Shown here: positions 41,242 through 51,324 of the stretch, piece after piece | Numbering within the stretch: the first letter of the stretch is position 1 | Layout: every line of letters begins with the position of its first letter | Assembly: GCA_951640165.1 (NCBI GenBank) | Contig: OX621247.1 | Location: 26,820,001 to 26,884,000, forward strand | Source of the DNA: Pseudoips prasinana | Taxonomy: Eukaryota; Arthropoda; Insecta; Lepidoptera; Nolidae | Direction: 5' to 3' | Length of the DNA: 64,000 nucleotides | Position numbers and translations under genes: made by a program | Notes under the pieces: generated by a model | What the model saw: only the letters and a program-made list of their open reading frames with translations | What the model was told of the DNA's origin: nothing | The model's database searches: none

Positions 41242-41570
41242 CCAATTTAGACCTCGGCAGCCAGTCTCAATAGAGACCAGCCATCTGCGCGGGACATAAT
41301 ATTATACTGTACAAGCGTGTGCGCAAAGACAGGTGCTCTTTCAGCACCTGATGGGTTAGCCGTCACAATCGAAAAAAGAGCAGGTGCAGGAACGACCGCT
41401 TGGTGGTCCCCGAGGTTTAGGGTGTAACAATCCACCAAATTCCGGAGGCCTGTAGAAACTGAGAATGGTTCTAAATTAAAATATCCCAATATTCTTGGTG
41501 GGTCGCTCAAGCATTGCAAAAGAGGCCTTAATGATCCACGATTGTGACGCTACCGCTAGACCAAGATAGC
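41242..41570 (-). mobile_element. SINE-F, diverged copy
   Basis: CTTGGTCTAGCGGTAGCGTC on the minus strand is the head, with a degraded B box. AAGCGTGTGCGCAAAGACAG and CCCCGAGGTTTAGGGTGTAA correspond to the body of 11409-11803. Small deletions are scattered through it. Confidence 0.75.
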
Positions 41571-42085
41571 ATTCATACTAGTGACGACTTAACGCAATTA
41601 TCTCAAGAATCCAACATGTCATACCATACCATACAGAAACACGACTCAACATATAGTTATAAAGGTGTCACCATATCAATCGTCGTCATAGCCATGTCGT
41701 GTACCTGCCGTGTTGAGTGATCGTCGCGATTATACATTACATGATGCTTGCAACATCCCTCTTCTGATGCTGTACGGTTTTATGGAAATCACGGTATGAT
41801 ATTTTAACGTCTTCTCTTTAGGTTTTTAAACTTATTCGTGCGCTTTTAACAAGGGTATAAGTTCGATGTATGGGGTGCTTGTTTGAATGATTCAATGTAG
41901 CCCAACTGAGAAGTTCCAGCGGAACAAATATAGTGGGTACTCTACCGGGGCTTAGAATGCGGCCCAGCCGATACAGTCCAGCAAAATGTAGTCGAGAATG
42001 AGTCTCCTATAACTCTATATATTGTATCGTTTTAAATAAATGAAAACGTCCGCATTAGAGAATTAAAACCCTGAATTACGGGGGG
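41571..42085. other. Unassigned sequence
   Basis: Nothing supported. Confidence 0.45.
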
Positions 42086-42089
42086 CTTT

Positions 42090-42245
42090 ACAAAACTGTC
42101 ATTCATGGACACATAGCACACACAGGCTCAGAACAACAGATTATGAGGCACATAATAGTTGTCGTGCATGGGTCTCGAACCCACAATACGAGGCTGCTGA
42201 GGTAGTTGCAAAACCACTTTAATTGCTGCGCCTCACGTGCAGTCA
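42090..42245 (-). mobile_element. Degenerate SINE-B copy
   Basis: Minus strand: CACGTGAGGCGCAGCAATTA, GTATTGTGGGTTCGAGACCC and GTTGTTCTGAGCCTGTGTGT follow the B order, with mutations in the A box and a shortened tail. Confidence 0.7.
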
Positions 42246-42599
42246 CATCCTATTAAGTATTTAGTATTCAAATCTTCCGTACATCGTCTTGCACGAATAT
42301 ATAACTGGCCACCGTTTATACCAGTTTTGGAGCCACTTTAGTAATGGTAAAAATGGTATAAATTTGACTATAATTATATACGAGTAGTGAACTTTAACTA
42401 AAATCAGTGGCGTGATAGCGTGGAACTTGTTAGTTTAGCTACGTTTAATTTATTAGACCGGATAAATTATGTTGTTGGCAGAATTATTTTTATTGCTAGA
42501 TATTTTATTTGACTGTGGAAATTATGGGGGAAAGTTCGTTGGGTGATATAGCTGTTCATTTTCAGTTTATAGGATATAATTTTTTCAAAACTACGTATA
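42246..42599. other. Unremarkable AT-rich sequence
   Basis: Nothing supported. Confidence 0.45.
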
Positions 42600-42846
42600 T
42601 TATAATGAATATCATACTATCGTGACAAATGGAAGTCCGTTGTCTCTGCCTACCTCTCTGGGAGACAGGCGTCAGTCTATGTACGCATGTATGTATATCA
42701 TACTATCGTATACTTATTTATTGTATGTTGTGTAAGGCTTTTTGTGAGGCGAAAGAGGTGTGCAAGGATCGTGAAAAATGGAAGTCCGTTGTCACTGGCT
42801 ACCCGTCTGGGAAACAGGCGTGAGTCGATGTGATGTGTGTATGTAA
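42600..42846 (+). pseudogene. LINE C-terminus present twice (DREKWKSVV type)
   Basis: The first piece (about 42622-42690) reads DKWKSVVSAYLSGRQASVYV and is followed by ATGTATGTAT. The second (about 42735-42846) reads AKEVCKDREKWKSVVTGYPS, then GKQA and stop, and GTGTATGTA. Both correspond to 23701-23797. Two truncated insertions of one family side by side, or a local duplication, would explain this. Confidence 0.6.
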
Positions 42847-42959
42847 ATATTGGTGTATTATTTTAATTATTAGGGGTACATAATTAAAATATTGTACATA
42901 TTATGTTATACATGTATGCATGTACCCATTATTTAAAAAAAGATTACAGTCCTAATGGT

Positions 42960-43085
42960 TTAATTCCTAATGGTTTTCTCAGTAGCTGCAACGTCATGCA
43001 CTGCACGGTAGGGTAAAAAAATTTACGATTCCACACAAATGTAATGTTTTAACGGAATAAATGAATTTTCATTTCATTTCATTTT
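42960..43085 (+). mobile_element. Solo 3' end of the CR1-like LINE family
   Basis: CTCAGTAGCTGCAACGTCAT, GCACTGCACGGTAGGGTAAA and AATTTACGATTCCACACAAA are the reverse complement of 60077-60160, the 3' untranslated region of the LINE at 60050-60900. The tail here is ATTTCATTTCATTTTG. Confidence 0.8.
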
Positions 43086-43510
43086 GTACTGAAAAAAAAA
43101 ACAATTAGCTCGCATTAAGCAATTAAGCTCGTTATGTACATACTTTATTCTCTTTGTAAAATGTGAATTAAATGTGGGTTTCTGATTGCAATTTAGAATA
43201 ATTAGAAAGTAAAGTTTAAAATAAGAAGCTTAAGATTTTTCTTGTCAATAATTAGTGGTTTGTTTTAAGCTTAGGTTATTATTTCTCAATACTCACAAAT
43301 AGAACCTAATCTTAAAACAAAGTGTAATAATGGTTCACCTATTATTGGCAACTGTGTAAGACCATAACTTGGTACCAATCGTTAGTTGATGTGTTATATT
43401 CAGAAGCCTCTAATTAAATAAATTATTGTGCTATTAAAATACCTGCGTCTACAGTTAAATGATTTTTAAAACTCTAAATTATAAAAGTAAGTCTACGGTA
43501 ATCAAATATG
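43086..43510. other. AT-rich sequence with an imperfect palindrome at 43258-43321
   Basis: TTTGTTTTAAGCTTAGGTTA pairs with AACCTAATCTTAAAACAAA across about 25 bases. Otherwise nothing was supported. Confidence 0.55.
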
Positions 43511-43627
43511 TCACTTTTCGTCCCTTGGGCAGAGCTTTCTCTTTGTGTTCTCGACTTTGTCCTCTAGCCAGGTCCTCATTTGTTGAAAAAATGCCTCCTT
43601 TCGACTTTTGATGTGCAAATTAACCAT
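43511..43627 (-). CDS. Unrecognised 38-codon frame
   Basis: The minus strand reads MVNLHIKSRKEAFFQQMRTW and then LEDKVENTKRKLCPRDEK. It is highly charged and would be helical. The frame is open a further 16 codons upstream of the ATG. No family was recognised and it is short. It could be the relic of a gene or transposon protein, or chance. Confidence 0.2.
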   Translation of the reverse strand: MVNLHIKSRKEAFFQQMRTWLEDKVENTKRKLCPRDEK

Positions 43628-44054
43628 TGTACATTTTTGGGGTGACGAAATACAGGACAGCTAATCAGCAGTTTTTTTTAATGAAAGAAAAACGTAATGG
43701 CGCTGTCTGAAATCATTAAGTTAAATTAGATGTAATGCACAAAGTTTGTTTATTTAGGCGAATGGTATTAATTAACAATAACGAAGGAGGACTTCTAAAT
43801 TTAAACAAAAATCTCTTGCAACATATTTTTGTGTACCAAATCCCCTAATAAATACATATATATATTGAGACATAGTGATGCTTGAGAGACCTTTTGCCTT
43901 GAATTAATAATAATAATAATAAAAATCTGTGTATTTCAAAAATCATGCATAAATATATAATACTTAACTATGTGTAAACTTGAATTAACCAAGATGTTTT
44001 TATACATAGTTAAGGAGTTGCGAGATAAAGAACAATTTTGAAGTGCCGTTTAAG
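43628..44054. other. Unremarkable AT-rich sequence, with a short (AAT)n at 43905-43923
   Basis: Nothing else supported. Confidence 0.5.
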
Positions 44055-44056
44055 TA

Positions 44057-45163
44057 GGGGAAATACGTGCATAATGACATATACGTACAAAATGACACAG
44101 GCGTTATAATTCGAATTCGGCGAGGTCAAGAGCGCAACTGACAACCACGTCACGTCGTCTGAACTATTTCTACTAACCTGTCATAACGCGAATGCGCCAC
44201 TCTCATTCGCCTAGGAGTCATAGCCGACGACGAGTTTAGGGCCTAAGGAGTTTTTTTTTGTGCGACATGTTTTTTTGTAAGTGGTATGTATTGAACTAGT
44301 TTGTCTACTTGTGTAGCATTTATTTCAACCCTCATGACTATGTCGTTGTACTCAAATATTTTTTTCCATTAAAAATATCCTCTTTCTATTTATTTTGGAA
44401 TTTTATTTTACTATAACGTTATATGGACAAAACGACATTCATAGGTAACGGACAAAATGACATAGGTATGAATATAAAACAAAATTGATTTAAATCAATA
44501 ACTGTTTCAAATTAAATTCATCCATCTGCTAAAGAACATTCTTCGTCCTCTTTTCTTGCTTCCAATCGAAGTAAGTTCCCCAGGCAAACGTAATCCAAAG
44601 ATTCGACCAACCTCTTTAGTTTGTCGAGTCTTTAGTTGTAATTAAATCCAAAAATGAGCCCAAAGCTCCTACAGAGAAGAGGAAACGAAACTTTACAAAA
44701 ACATTATTTGAAGAAGACAGTGAAGAAGAAAACTATGCGGATAATTTTCAAGATGATGAATATATAGCAATGGTCTATTTTACAGATCTAAGCCTGGAGA
44801 ACACTGTTTGCGGTGCTTAAGTTGTTTGCGTTGGTCCCACGCTTCGTGAGCTGATGTTCCTAAGAGAACTAATCGTTTTAATTGTGAACTTTGTCAGTAA
44901 TTTCATAGCTTTTAGATGAATGTCATTTTGTCCTTATGTAATATGCCATTTTGTCCATAGCATATGGACAAAATGGATTATTGCTGATCTCAGTTATAAT
45001 AATTTTAATGATTTTTTAAATATGTTTTTCTCGTACATGTTGATTCGATTTAATAGATAAATAACCAAAGATTTTTAGTGTGAAATATGATTGTGCTGTG
45101 AATTACCATTAAAGAGTTATGACCCAAATATAAAACCATATGTCATTTTGTACGTATTTCCCC
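44057..45163 (+). mobile_element. pogo/Tigger-like DNA transposon derivative, TA-flanked
   Basis: The ends are GGGGAAATACGTGCATAATG and ATTTTGTACGTATTTCCCC, with TA at 44055-44056 and 45164-45165. Subterminal repeats of (G)ACAAAATGACAT occur at the left (44087, 44453) and, inverted, at the right (44921-44953, 45140). The interior keeps the last part of a transposase gene (44650-44900). The 1.1-kb size shows a large internal deletion relative to an autonomous element. Confidence 0.8.
44650..44900 (+). pseudogene. Transposase C-terminal remnant with decayed zinc-finger-like motif
   Basis: Insect pogo/Tigger-like transposases often end with an acidic tail and a C-terminal Cys/His cluster. The plus strand reads EPKAPTEKRKRNFTKTLFEE, then DSEEENYADNFQDDEY, the basic-then-acidic tail. 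After a frameshift near 44790 it continues KPGEHCLRCLSCLRWSHAS, an in-frame TGA, then ADVPKRTNRFNCELCQ and stop. The CLRC...CLRWSH...CELC spacing is that of the C-terminal cluster; the TGA sits where a cysteine is expected. The DDE catalytic domain is absent. It cannot encode an active transposase. The superfamily call rests on TA duplication plus this pattern. Confidence 0.6.
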
Positions 45164-45275
45164 TACATTTGTTATATGACATTTTTTTAATTATAAATCT
45201 GAGCTCTTATTAAATCTAATAACTTTCAACAGGCAATTCTTTTATCTTGAAACAATCTTGGCACAACTAACACCT

Positions 45276-45324
45276 GCCATCTGATACCATATTAGGCCTC
45301 TGCCTAGTATGGGATCAGATGGCA
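45276..45324. repeat. Palindrome at the SINE-C end
   Basis: GCCATCTGATACCATATTAG pairs with CTAGTATGGGATCAGATGGC around GCCTCTGC. The arm sequence is the SINE 3' domain (GGGATCAGATGGC), so the palindrome arose from two inverted SINE ends. Confidence 0.85.
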
Positions 45325-45530
45325 CTATGCCTGTATTATGGCAACCAGACATCTGATAAACATACTTATATATTTCTAAATACGTTTATTATAGATCGAT
45401 TACACCCATACACGGAAGAAATACTCGTGATCATCACACAGAGATATGTTCTGGGTGGCAATCGAACCCATGACATCTGGCTTAGCAGTCAGGGTAAGTA
45501 ACCACTAGAACAATAGGCCAGTTAAATTCT
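45325..45530 (-). mobile_element. SINE-C, nearly full length
   Basis: Minus strand head: CTGGCCTATTGTTCTAGTGG, CTGCTAAGCCAGATGTCATG and GGTTCGATTGCCACCCAGAA. Body: GTGTGATGATCACGAGTATT, TCTTCCGTGTATGGGTGTAA. Tail: GATGTCTGGTTGCCATAATA. It provides the reference for the interrupted copy at 18355-18840. Confidence 0.8.
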
Positions 45531-45629
45531 TGTTTATATGTAAGTTCATAATTTTACTCCGTGAATCTCGGAAACAGCTGTCATCATTTGAAGAACATTC
45601 TGTATGTATATGCTTATTTATATATATTA

Positions 45630-45947
45630 CTAGCTGTGCCCCGCGGTTTTACCCGCGTTGAACTTTATAAATTAACACAGCTCCTCGCCTGTAGGTGAGA
45701 GCGTACGTAATATGTACCCTATATGTTGACCTGACCTCTTAGTAATATTCATGAAAAATTTGAAATAAATCCATGCAGTACTTTTTGAGTTTAGCCCATA
45801 CATACAGACAAACAGATGAACAGACAAAAATTCTAAAAACTATATTTTTGGCTTCGATGTCGATTGTAGATCATGCCCCAAGTATCCTTTTAAAAAAATA
45901 TTCAATGTACAGTTTTGACCTTCCTACGATTTTATTATATGTATAGA
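45630..45947 (-). mobile_element. Helitron-like element, about 320 bp
   Basis: The CTAG terminus at 45630-45633 is followed by CTGTGCCCCGCGGTTTTACC (hairpin with CGCG) on the plus strand. The far end is TTTATTATATGTATAGA (TC on the minus strand). The interior (CTCCTCGCCTGTAGGTGAGA, AAACTATATTTTTGGCTTCG) is shared with 53048-53347. Confidence 0.85.
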
Positions 45948-46385
45948 TTGCGTAAGCTTACAATTTAAATTAACCTATAGGTACTGTTGTAATACTTGTA
46001 AAAACGCGATTTCACAAATAAATATATGGTATTAAGTAACGGAGATAATTATTTAATTATTGTAGTTGCGTTTGTAATATGAACTCAATTAGTGTAAGTA
46101 ATAAAACTGTCAAATCGAGACTACACCTGGGTAAGTAGACTTTATAATATCATGGTTTGTTTCGATTTTACCTTAAAATGCATTTCCATTATATGTATGT
46201 AATAATTGAATATGGTTCTTTTGTCACCAACTCTTAGTATTCTTATCTTTGTTCTGTAAATATGCCGGGCTTTGACTTATGAAGTGCCAATTATACACCC
46301 TGATTTTTTTTTTTTACATTTTGCTTTTATTTATATCAAGAGCAAAATGGACTGTGTGAACGTTAGCTTAGTTCATTTCTAGTTC
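45948..46385. other. Unremarkable AT-rich sequence
   Basis: Nothing supported. Confidence 0.5.
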
Positions 46386-46620
46386 ATAGCCATCTCTCAC
46401 CGGTCCGTAAGTGATCGGCGAGGTTAAGCAACTAGGCTCGCGGTCAGTCCATAGATGGGTGACCGCCAAAGTGGTTTAATTTCTGAGTGTCTTCATGCTT
46501 CGGGGGGCACATTAATTTGTCGGTCCTGGTTATTAGGCAACAGTCGCTAAGCCATATCAGAGGTCTAATGGGCGGCTTGGACAACTCTGACACTAGGATA
46601 ACCACTGCCTATACGATGAG
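46386..46620 (+). mobile_element. 5S rRNA-derived SINE, good copy
   Basis: The head CACCGGTCCGTAAGTGATCG, GCGAGGTTAAGCAACTAGGC and CTCGCGGTCAGTCCATAGAT then GGGTGACCGCC aligns with the 3' half of 5S rRNA, including the A box, intermediate element and C box that act as its internal Pol III promoter. A body of about 150 bp follows (CACATTAATTTGTCGGTCCT, GCCATATCAGAGGTCTAATG). Downstream of the head there is no 5S similarity, so it is a SINE and not a 5S gene. Confidence 0.88.
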
Positions 46621-46870
46621 TATTTTAGTGTGCACACGGTGCCATCGGAATTCTACCTCAACCTCGACTGTCCGTCCATCCGTCTGTCTGTCAGTAGACG
46701 GTATCGCTTGAACTACTACTTACATGGTTTTCATAGTGTGTATTTCTTGATACAACTTAGAATCTTTTATGATGGTACGGTACCCTTCGTGTGTGGATCT
46801 GCTTTGCACTTCGCGATTTTTTTATTACACGTAGTTTACAGTTATCTTAAGATGCTTTCACTGCTAGACT
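46621..46870. repeat. Repeat H-related sequence, diverged
   Basis: GTCCGTCCATCCGTCTGTCT and TGATGGTACGGTACCCTTCG resemble the GTCTGTCTGTCC and GGTTCCGTA blocks of repeat H at 61258-61793. Only weakly supported. Confidence 0.4.
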
Positions 46871-47517
46871 AGCTAAAAGGAGAACGGGGGCTCAAATGTC
46901 AAGCAAATAAAGCTGCATTGAATCTTAAGCCTGAGCTAAGAAAACTCTAATTTACGCGTAGGTTTCCAAAATAGTCCCTTAAACGTAATATAGCTCGCCC
47001 CAGATTAATTTTCTCTTCATTTACCGACCTGTAAAGGTTTACGGTGTTCCATTTTCGTAAATAAGCACAAAACCAGTCCATCATATTTCACCTTCGGGAC
47101 AAAATCCTATTACTTACCGACCGCAAGATTTTTCACCCGGCATAATCTAATTGAGCCACGAAACCTTTCGTTTTCGGATAATTAAAAAAAAATACCACGT
47201 TAAGATGATTTTCCTTCATCAAATTTGAGGCAGGCGGTTTGATAGAATTAACATGAAAGTTTGGGGCTTCCTGACAAATTTATCGTTATAGAATTTTTGG
47301 CCATCTGACTCGTAAAAAAACAAGTTTAACTTTGAAATTATGTTACCATTTTATTGGGATACGTTTTTATGTATTCCGGTTTGGTTGTTTTCTTTTTGCT
47401 TCTGTTTTTCAGCCAGCTGCTGCAATTTGCAAGTTTATAATGCTTTTATTATCATTTTAATGGTATTATGGAGCATTTTTATCACTTACCGAAATGTATA
47501 GTTTGTGCCAATTATTG
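46871..47517. other. Unremarkable AT-rich sequence
   Basis: Nothing supported. Confidence 0.5.
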
Positions 47518-47542
47518 CTAAAATCTATATAAGTATGTGTGT

Positions 47543-47571
47543 GCCGCTTCTAACAAAATGTTAGAAGCGGC
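47543..47571. repeat. Perfect 12-bp-arm hairpin
   Basis: GCCGCTTCTAAC and GTTAGAAGCGGC flank AAAAT. A second small hairpin (GCTCCATTTTGGAGC) lies at 47577-47591, and a pair of AGTCGATGGT words inverted about 30 bases apart lies at 47669-47712. No family was identified for this cluster. Confidence 0.75.
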
Positions 47572-47777
47572 CTTATGCTCCATTTTGGAGCACATTGAGT
47601 ACGATGGAAGCATTAAAGCGGGACAGCCATTATGATATGTAGATAGAATAATACTAATGAATAATATAGTCGATGGTTCTGTCAATACTGAGGTACAATA
47701 CCATCGACTGAATATTTTGCTACAATTATGGTGTCTACCATATAGCAAGATATTTATTAAACTATATATATCCCATA

Positions 47778-48047
47778 CTAATAGTCACTAAATGAGGGAC
47801 TGTTCTTTGAGCCAAAGTTAAATTGGGAGACTTCCATCGGAAGCACAGTTTTTGACACCCAAATGTCTGTGTAAGATGCCCGAATCTCATGATTGTCCTC
47901 GTCTATTTCAATAATACGGTCTTTTAATATTTGTTTGTAACAACTATCGCTGTACACAACGAAAACATCGATAAACAGACGAGCATCACGAGATTGATAC
48001 AACTGCGTTTGCATTCTGCAAATCAGCTTTAAACATTTGACTTGCAT
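47778..48047 (-). CDS. Unrecognised 89-codon open frame
   Basis: It starts MQVKCLKLICRMQTQLYQSR, continues DARLFIDVFVVYSDSCYKQI, then DRIIEIDEDNHEIRASYTDI and ends FGSKNSPSFSDY with TAG. Residue use is balanced, with acidic and hydroxyl residues, unlike the chance frames nearby. There is no motif I know, no signal peptide and no clear splice site at either end. It could be a relic of a captured or host exon, or an unrecognised transposon protein. Confidence 0.3.
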   Translation of the reverse strand: MQVKCLKLICRMQTQLYQSRDARLFIDVFVVYSDSCYKQILKDRIIEIDEDNHEIRASYTDIWVSKTVLPMEVSQFNFGSKNSPSFSDY

Positions 48048-48879
48048 GATACGTAATCACTAATAGCAGTTTGAAAGCCAGCGACACCGCTGAGGCGTCA
48101 AACTACACTTAAAACCGTAGTAAATCATATAACGAAAAGTATTCTCGAGTTAAATCCATGGGGACGTAGACGCGCCATATTTAAAATGGCGCCAAAATGT
48201 AAAAACCAGTGACAAATAGATGGAACTGAAATATCAATCCAAAAAGTTCTATTTTCAAAACTTGTAATTATTTTTTAATTATTGATAGTGGAAGTAGCCT
48301 GGGCATTTTAGGAAGGTATGATTCATGACCTAATTTATATTGTTATTTATTTATTTTTAACAATAATTACTCAATTTAATATCAAAACAACAGATTTTAC
48401 TGCAAATTTAGCAATAAGCATACAACAAATTGTTTCCTTATCATAATATTTCATTCGAAAGCAAGATTATATAGATGCTTGCACGCAAACAATTATGAAA
48501 ATTTATCAATCTTTCCGCGACATTAAAAGGGAGAATCACAATTTTTTCGTTTAGGGAGGTGAAAAAAAAAGAAATGTTCGGTCGAATGGAGGGCAAAAGC
48601 GTTCTTAGCTGTAAGAAGACGGTCATTAAACATGATCGCTATCATAATTGAATTAAAAATTCCGACACGACCGTTCTTAAGTGTTGGGGGACACGTTGGT
48701 AGGTAATGCAGTCAGTTGCCAGTTTCTCTTCATGTCAAGGAATCATTTTTAGTAGCATTTTTAGGTAATGGGTGAAATTCGATTTTGACTTTGCTGTTAT
48801 GGTGTTCTGCATATTGAGTTCATTGGTTTCTTTATGTTCACAATTTATGGGTAGAGAAAGTAGTTATAAGCTGACTGCT
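48048..48879. other. Unremarkable AT-rich sequence
   Basis: Nothing supported. Confidence 0.5.
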
Positions 48880-48965
48880 TGTTGCTATAGCGGCAACTTG
48901 TTAAATTGCAGTTAACGAGGTTCAAATCCCGAGTCGGCTCAAGTTGAGCCGAAAAAAAATTGTAT
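48880..48965 (+). mobile_element. tRNA-like SINE head of another family
   Basis: TTGCTATAGCGGCAACTTGT and GAGGTTCAAATCCCGAGTCG give an A-box-like and a clear B box, followed by a small TCGGCTCAAGTTGAGCCGA hairpin and an A run. It has no other copy in the window. Confidence 0.5.
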
Positions 48966-49064
48966 GGATTGTATTGGCAAAATCACCTAGTACCTAAACT
49001 CGTATTGTAAGATTTTAAAATAATTTGTAATGATCAAAATAGTTTTTTTAAACACTCGTTGTCT

Positions 49065-49205
49065 ATACTACTACTATTATAAACGCGAAAGTTTCTGAGG
49101 ATGGATGTATGAATGTATGGATTTTTGTTACAATTATCGCAAAAAGTACGGAGCTGATTTTAATGAAACTTTGTAGTAAATATAGCTTAAATATGCGGAG
49201 CGTAT
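49065..49205 (+). mobile_element. Helitron-like 5' fragment
   Basis: CTACTACTATTATAAACGCG, GGATGGATGTATGAATGTAT and TTAATGAAACTTTGTAGTAA match 12059-12180. The 3' hairpin is missing. Confidence 0.65.
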
Positions 49206-50324
49206 ACTTTATCCATATAATATATTTTATTACGATTTTATATATGTTTATTAAGATAAGAACATTATTATTATTATAGCGGACCTGACGTGTTTAATGA
49301 TAGCAGAATAAGCCGGGGAATTGGTGGGCCCCTCTTAAAACAGCTTTGAGCTAGCTTTGAATTTTAAAACAACAACAACATTTAAATCGGAACTGCTTTG
49401 TGAAAATTATAAATGTATGCATTTTCCTACTTGTTCACCTTCCCCTATTTACACTGGCGATAGTTTGTTCAGTGGAACGCCTCAAAGTTTCTGTTATCTT
49501 TGGCCTGAGGCAGTGTCTGTCAAGTTGACAGACAGACGGAGATTATGCTCTTCTGTAATGTAGATAGTATTGTAGAACAAAGTGAACATTTATGAACACA
49601 CAATTCAGATTGTGGCACTATTAAACCAACATATTATTAATATATAGTGCTTTTATGTTAAAAAGTAAAATTTCTCAATAAAATTTGTTATTCGGAATCG
49701 TTATCACAAAACAGTAATTTTGAACTACTCTACTCTGCTACGTTTCGTTTCTTTTTCTATGTTTAATTTGTGTTTTAGTTCAGTTGTTTTTCCGGTTTAT
49801 AGTAAAAAAGCACTTCTTCGAAAAATCCTGAATGAAACCTGTTTTTGGACGATATTATTTTAGTTTTAGATATACCGTAATGTGATATCGATGATCTGAG
49901 CAATGGCATTACAGAAAAATTACATAATATTGATATAATGATTCTTGCGATATATGCATCTGGACGAAATAGCTGATTTCATAACTTTGATTGCGTTTCT
50001 CAAGACCTATCCAACCATCCAATGTTTACGATTTTATTTTAGATAATCTCTGGATTTTACATCTCAAGAAACAGTACAAAGTGAGAAAATATACAAATTA
50101 TGACAGTACAATTCATTGCCATTGTGGCCATATGACCATTTGACTTATATGTATGTATCATCATCATATATCAGCCGAAAGATTGCCAGTCAAAATATGT
50201 ATATCCATGCAAAGCTGCGAACGATATAAAAGGACGGACATAGCGAACCAGGTAGATGTGGAGTAGTAATAGCTCGAAGTATTATATCACTGAATAATGG
50301 AAATTAAGTTCTTTAACTCGGATT
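49206..50324. other. Long AT-rich stretch, short RTE tail trace at 50157-50180
   Basis: CATCATCATATATCAGCCGAAAG resembles a reversed RTE tail. The rest is unassigned. Confidence 0.45.
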
Positions 50325-50385
50325 CAGCGAATAGCATAGTACAAGCTTTGCTTAGTTTGGGGCTTGTCCCCAGATATAAAAAAAA
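50325..50385 (+). mobile_element. SINE-D 3' fragment
   Basis: ATAGTACAAGCTTTGCTTAG, TTTGGGGCTTGTCCCCAGAT and an A run are the end of SINE-D. Confidence 0.6.
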
Positions 50386-50403
50386 AAAATAGCACAGGCG
50401 CTC

Positions 50404-50655
50404 ATAGCTAGATGCTGTCACCGGTCCGCAAGCGCTCGGCCAGGTTAAGCAACTAGGCTCACGGTCTGTCCATAGATGGGCGACCGCCAAAGTGGTTTAA
50501 TTTCTGAGCGTCTCCGTGCTTTGGAGGGCACGTTAAGCTGTCGGTCTCGGTTGTAGCCACTAGACAACAGTCGATAAGCCATGTCAGAGGCCTACTGGGC
50601 GGCTTGAACAACTCTGACACTAGGGTTACCACTACCCATACGATAAGCAAGCAAG
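50404..50655 (+). mobile_element. 5S rRNA-derived SINE, best copy
   Basis: CACCGGTCCGCAAGCGCTCG, GCCAGGTTAAGCAACTAGGC and ATAGATGGGCGACCGCC form the 5S-like head. The body has GAGCGTCTCCGTGCTTTGGA, TGTCGGTCTCGGTTGTAGCC, GCCATGTCAGAGGCCTACTG and CAACTCTGACACTAGGGTTA, ending (AAGC)n. It serves as the reference for the decayed and reverse fragments in the 53-54 kb cluster. Confidence 0.9.
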
Positions 50656-51324
50656 CGAATAGCACAAGACCAAGAGTTGCAACACTTCTAACAAGCAAGA
50701 AATTATTAGAATTTAGTTTCAAATGTCAATGGTGTGACACTAAAGTTCCAGCTAATCTTCGTCGTCTCGGGACTTCGTTGGGATTGACAACTTGTTAGAC
50801 ATTTGAAGCACAAATTCCATTTACTATGACGTTTATCGGTTCAACCGTAGTGAACTATTATATTTATTTGAGGTATGGTTCTTGGCTGTGTCGTTTCCGG
50901 CCTAGAATGAATGATATAAATAAGGTTTTCTGAAATTTAATGTGTTTTTGGTAATTAAAAAAAAAAATTAGGCGTAAGTACAGCAGTGGACAATATCAGG
51001 CTGATGATGATGATGGTTCTTGGGGTAGATCATTCACAATTTCAGGTAATAGAATAATTATGAAACTATTGTGGTGTGAGTAAGATTGCAATAGCTTCTG
51101 GGGGAGGAGACGCATTGTCTGAGAGACATTTCTTATGGTGGTTAAACAAACCGATGCGAAAGAGACATAGCCTGCCGCAGGGCTGAAAAGAGAAGTTCGC
51201 GGAGGCTGGTGCCGAGCCGCTTTCATGTCGCTTCTGTCTCTTATCAGCAAGTACTCCGATAATAATAGTATCCAGTTTAAGCCTATTTATTTCTAAATCT
51301 GTTGTGAATATAACAGTTTAATAT
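50656..51324. other. Unassigned sequence
   Basis: Nothing supported. A minus-strand frame at 50996-51250 was judged chance. Confidence 0.45.

Noticed and set aside
46386..46470. Possible functional 5S rRNA gene
   Set aside because: Only the 3' half of 5S is recognisable and it runs into a SINE body. The same structure occurs in three places.
50996..51250. 84-codon minus-strand frame
   Set aside because: No motif; includes low-information stretches and overlaps no recognised gene.
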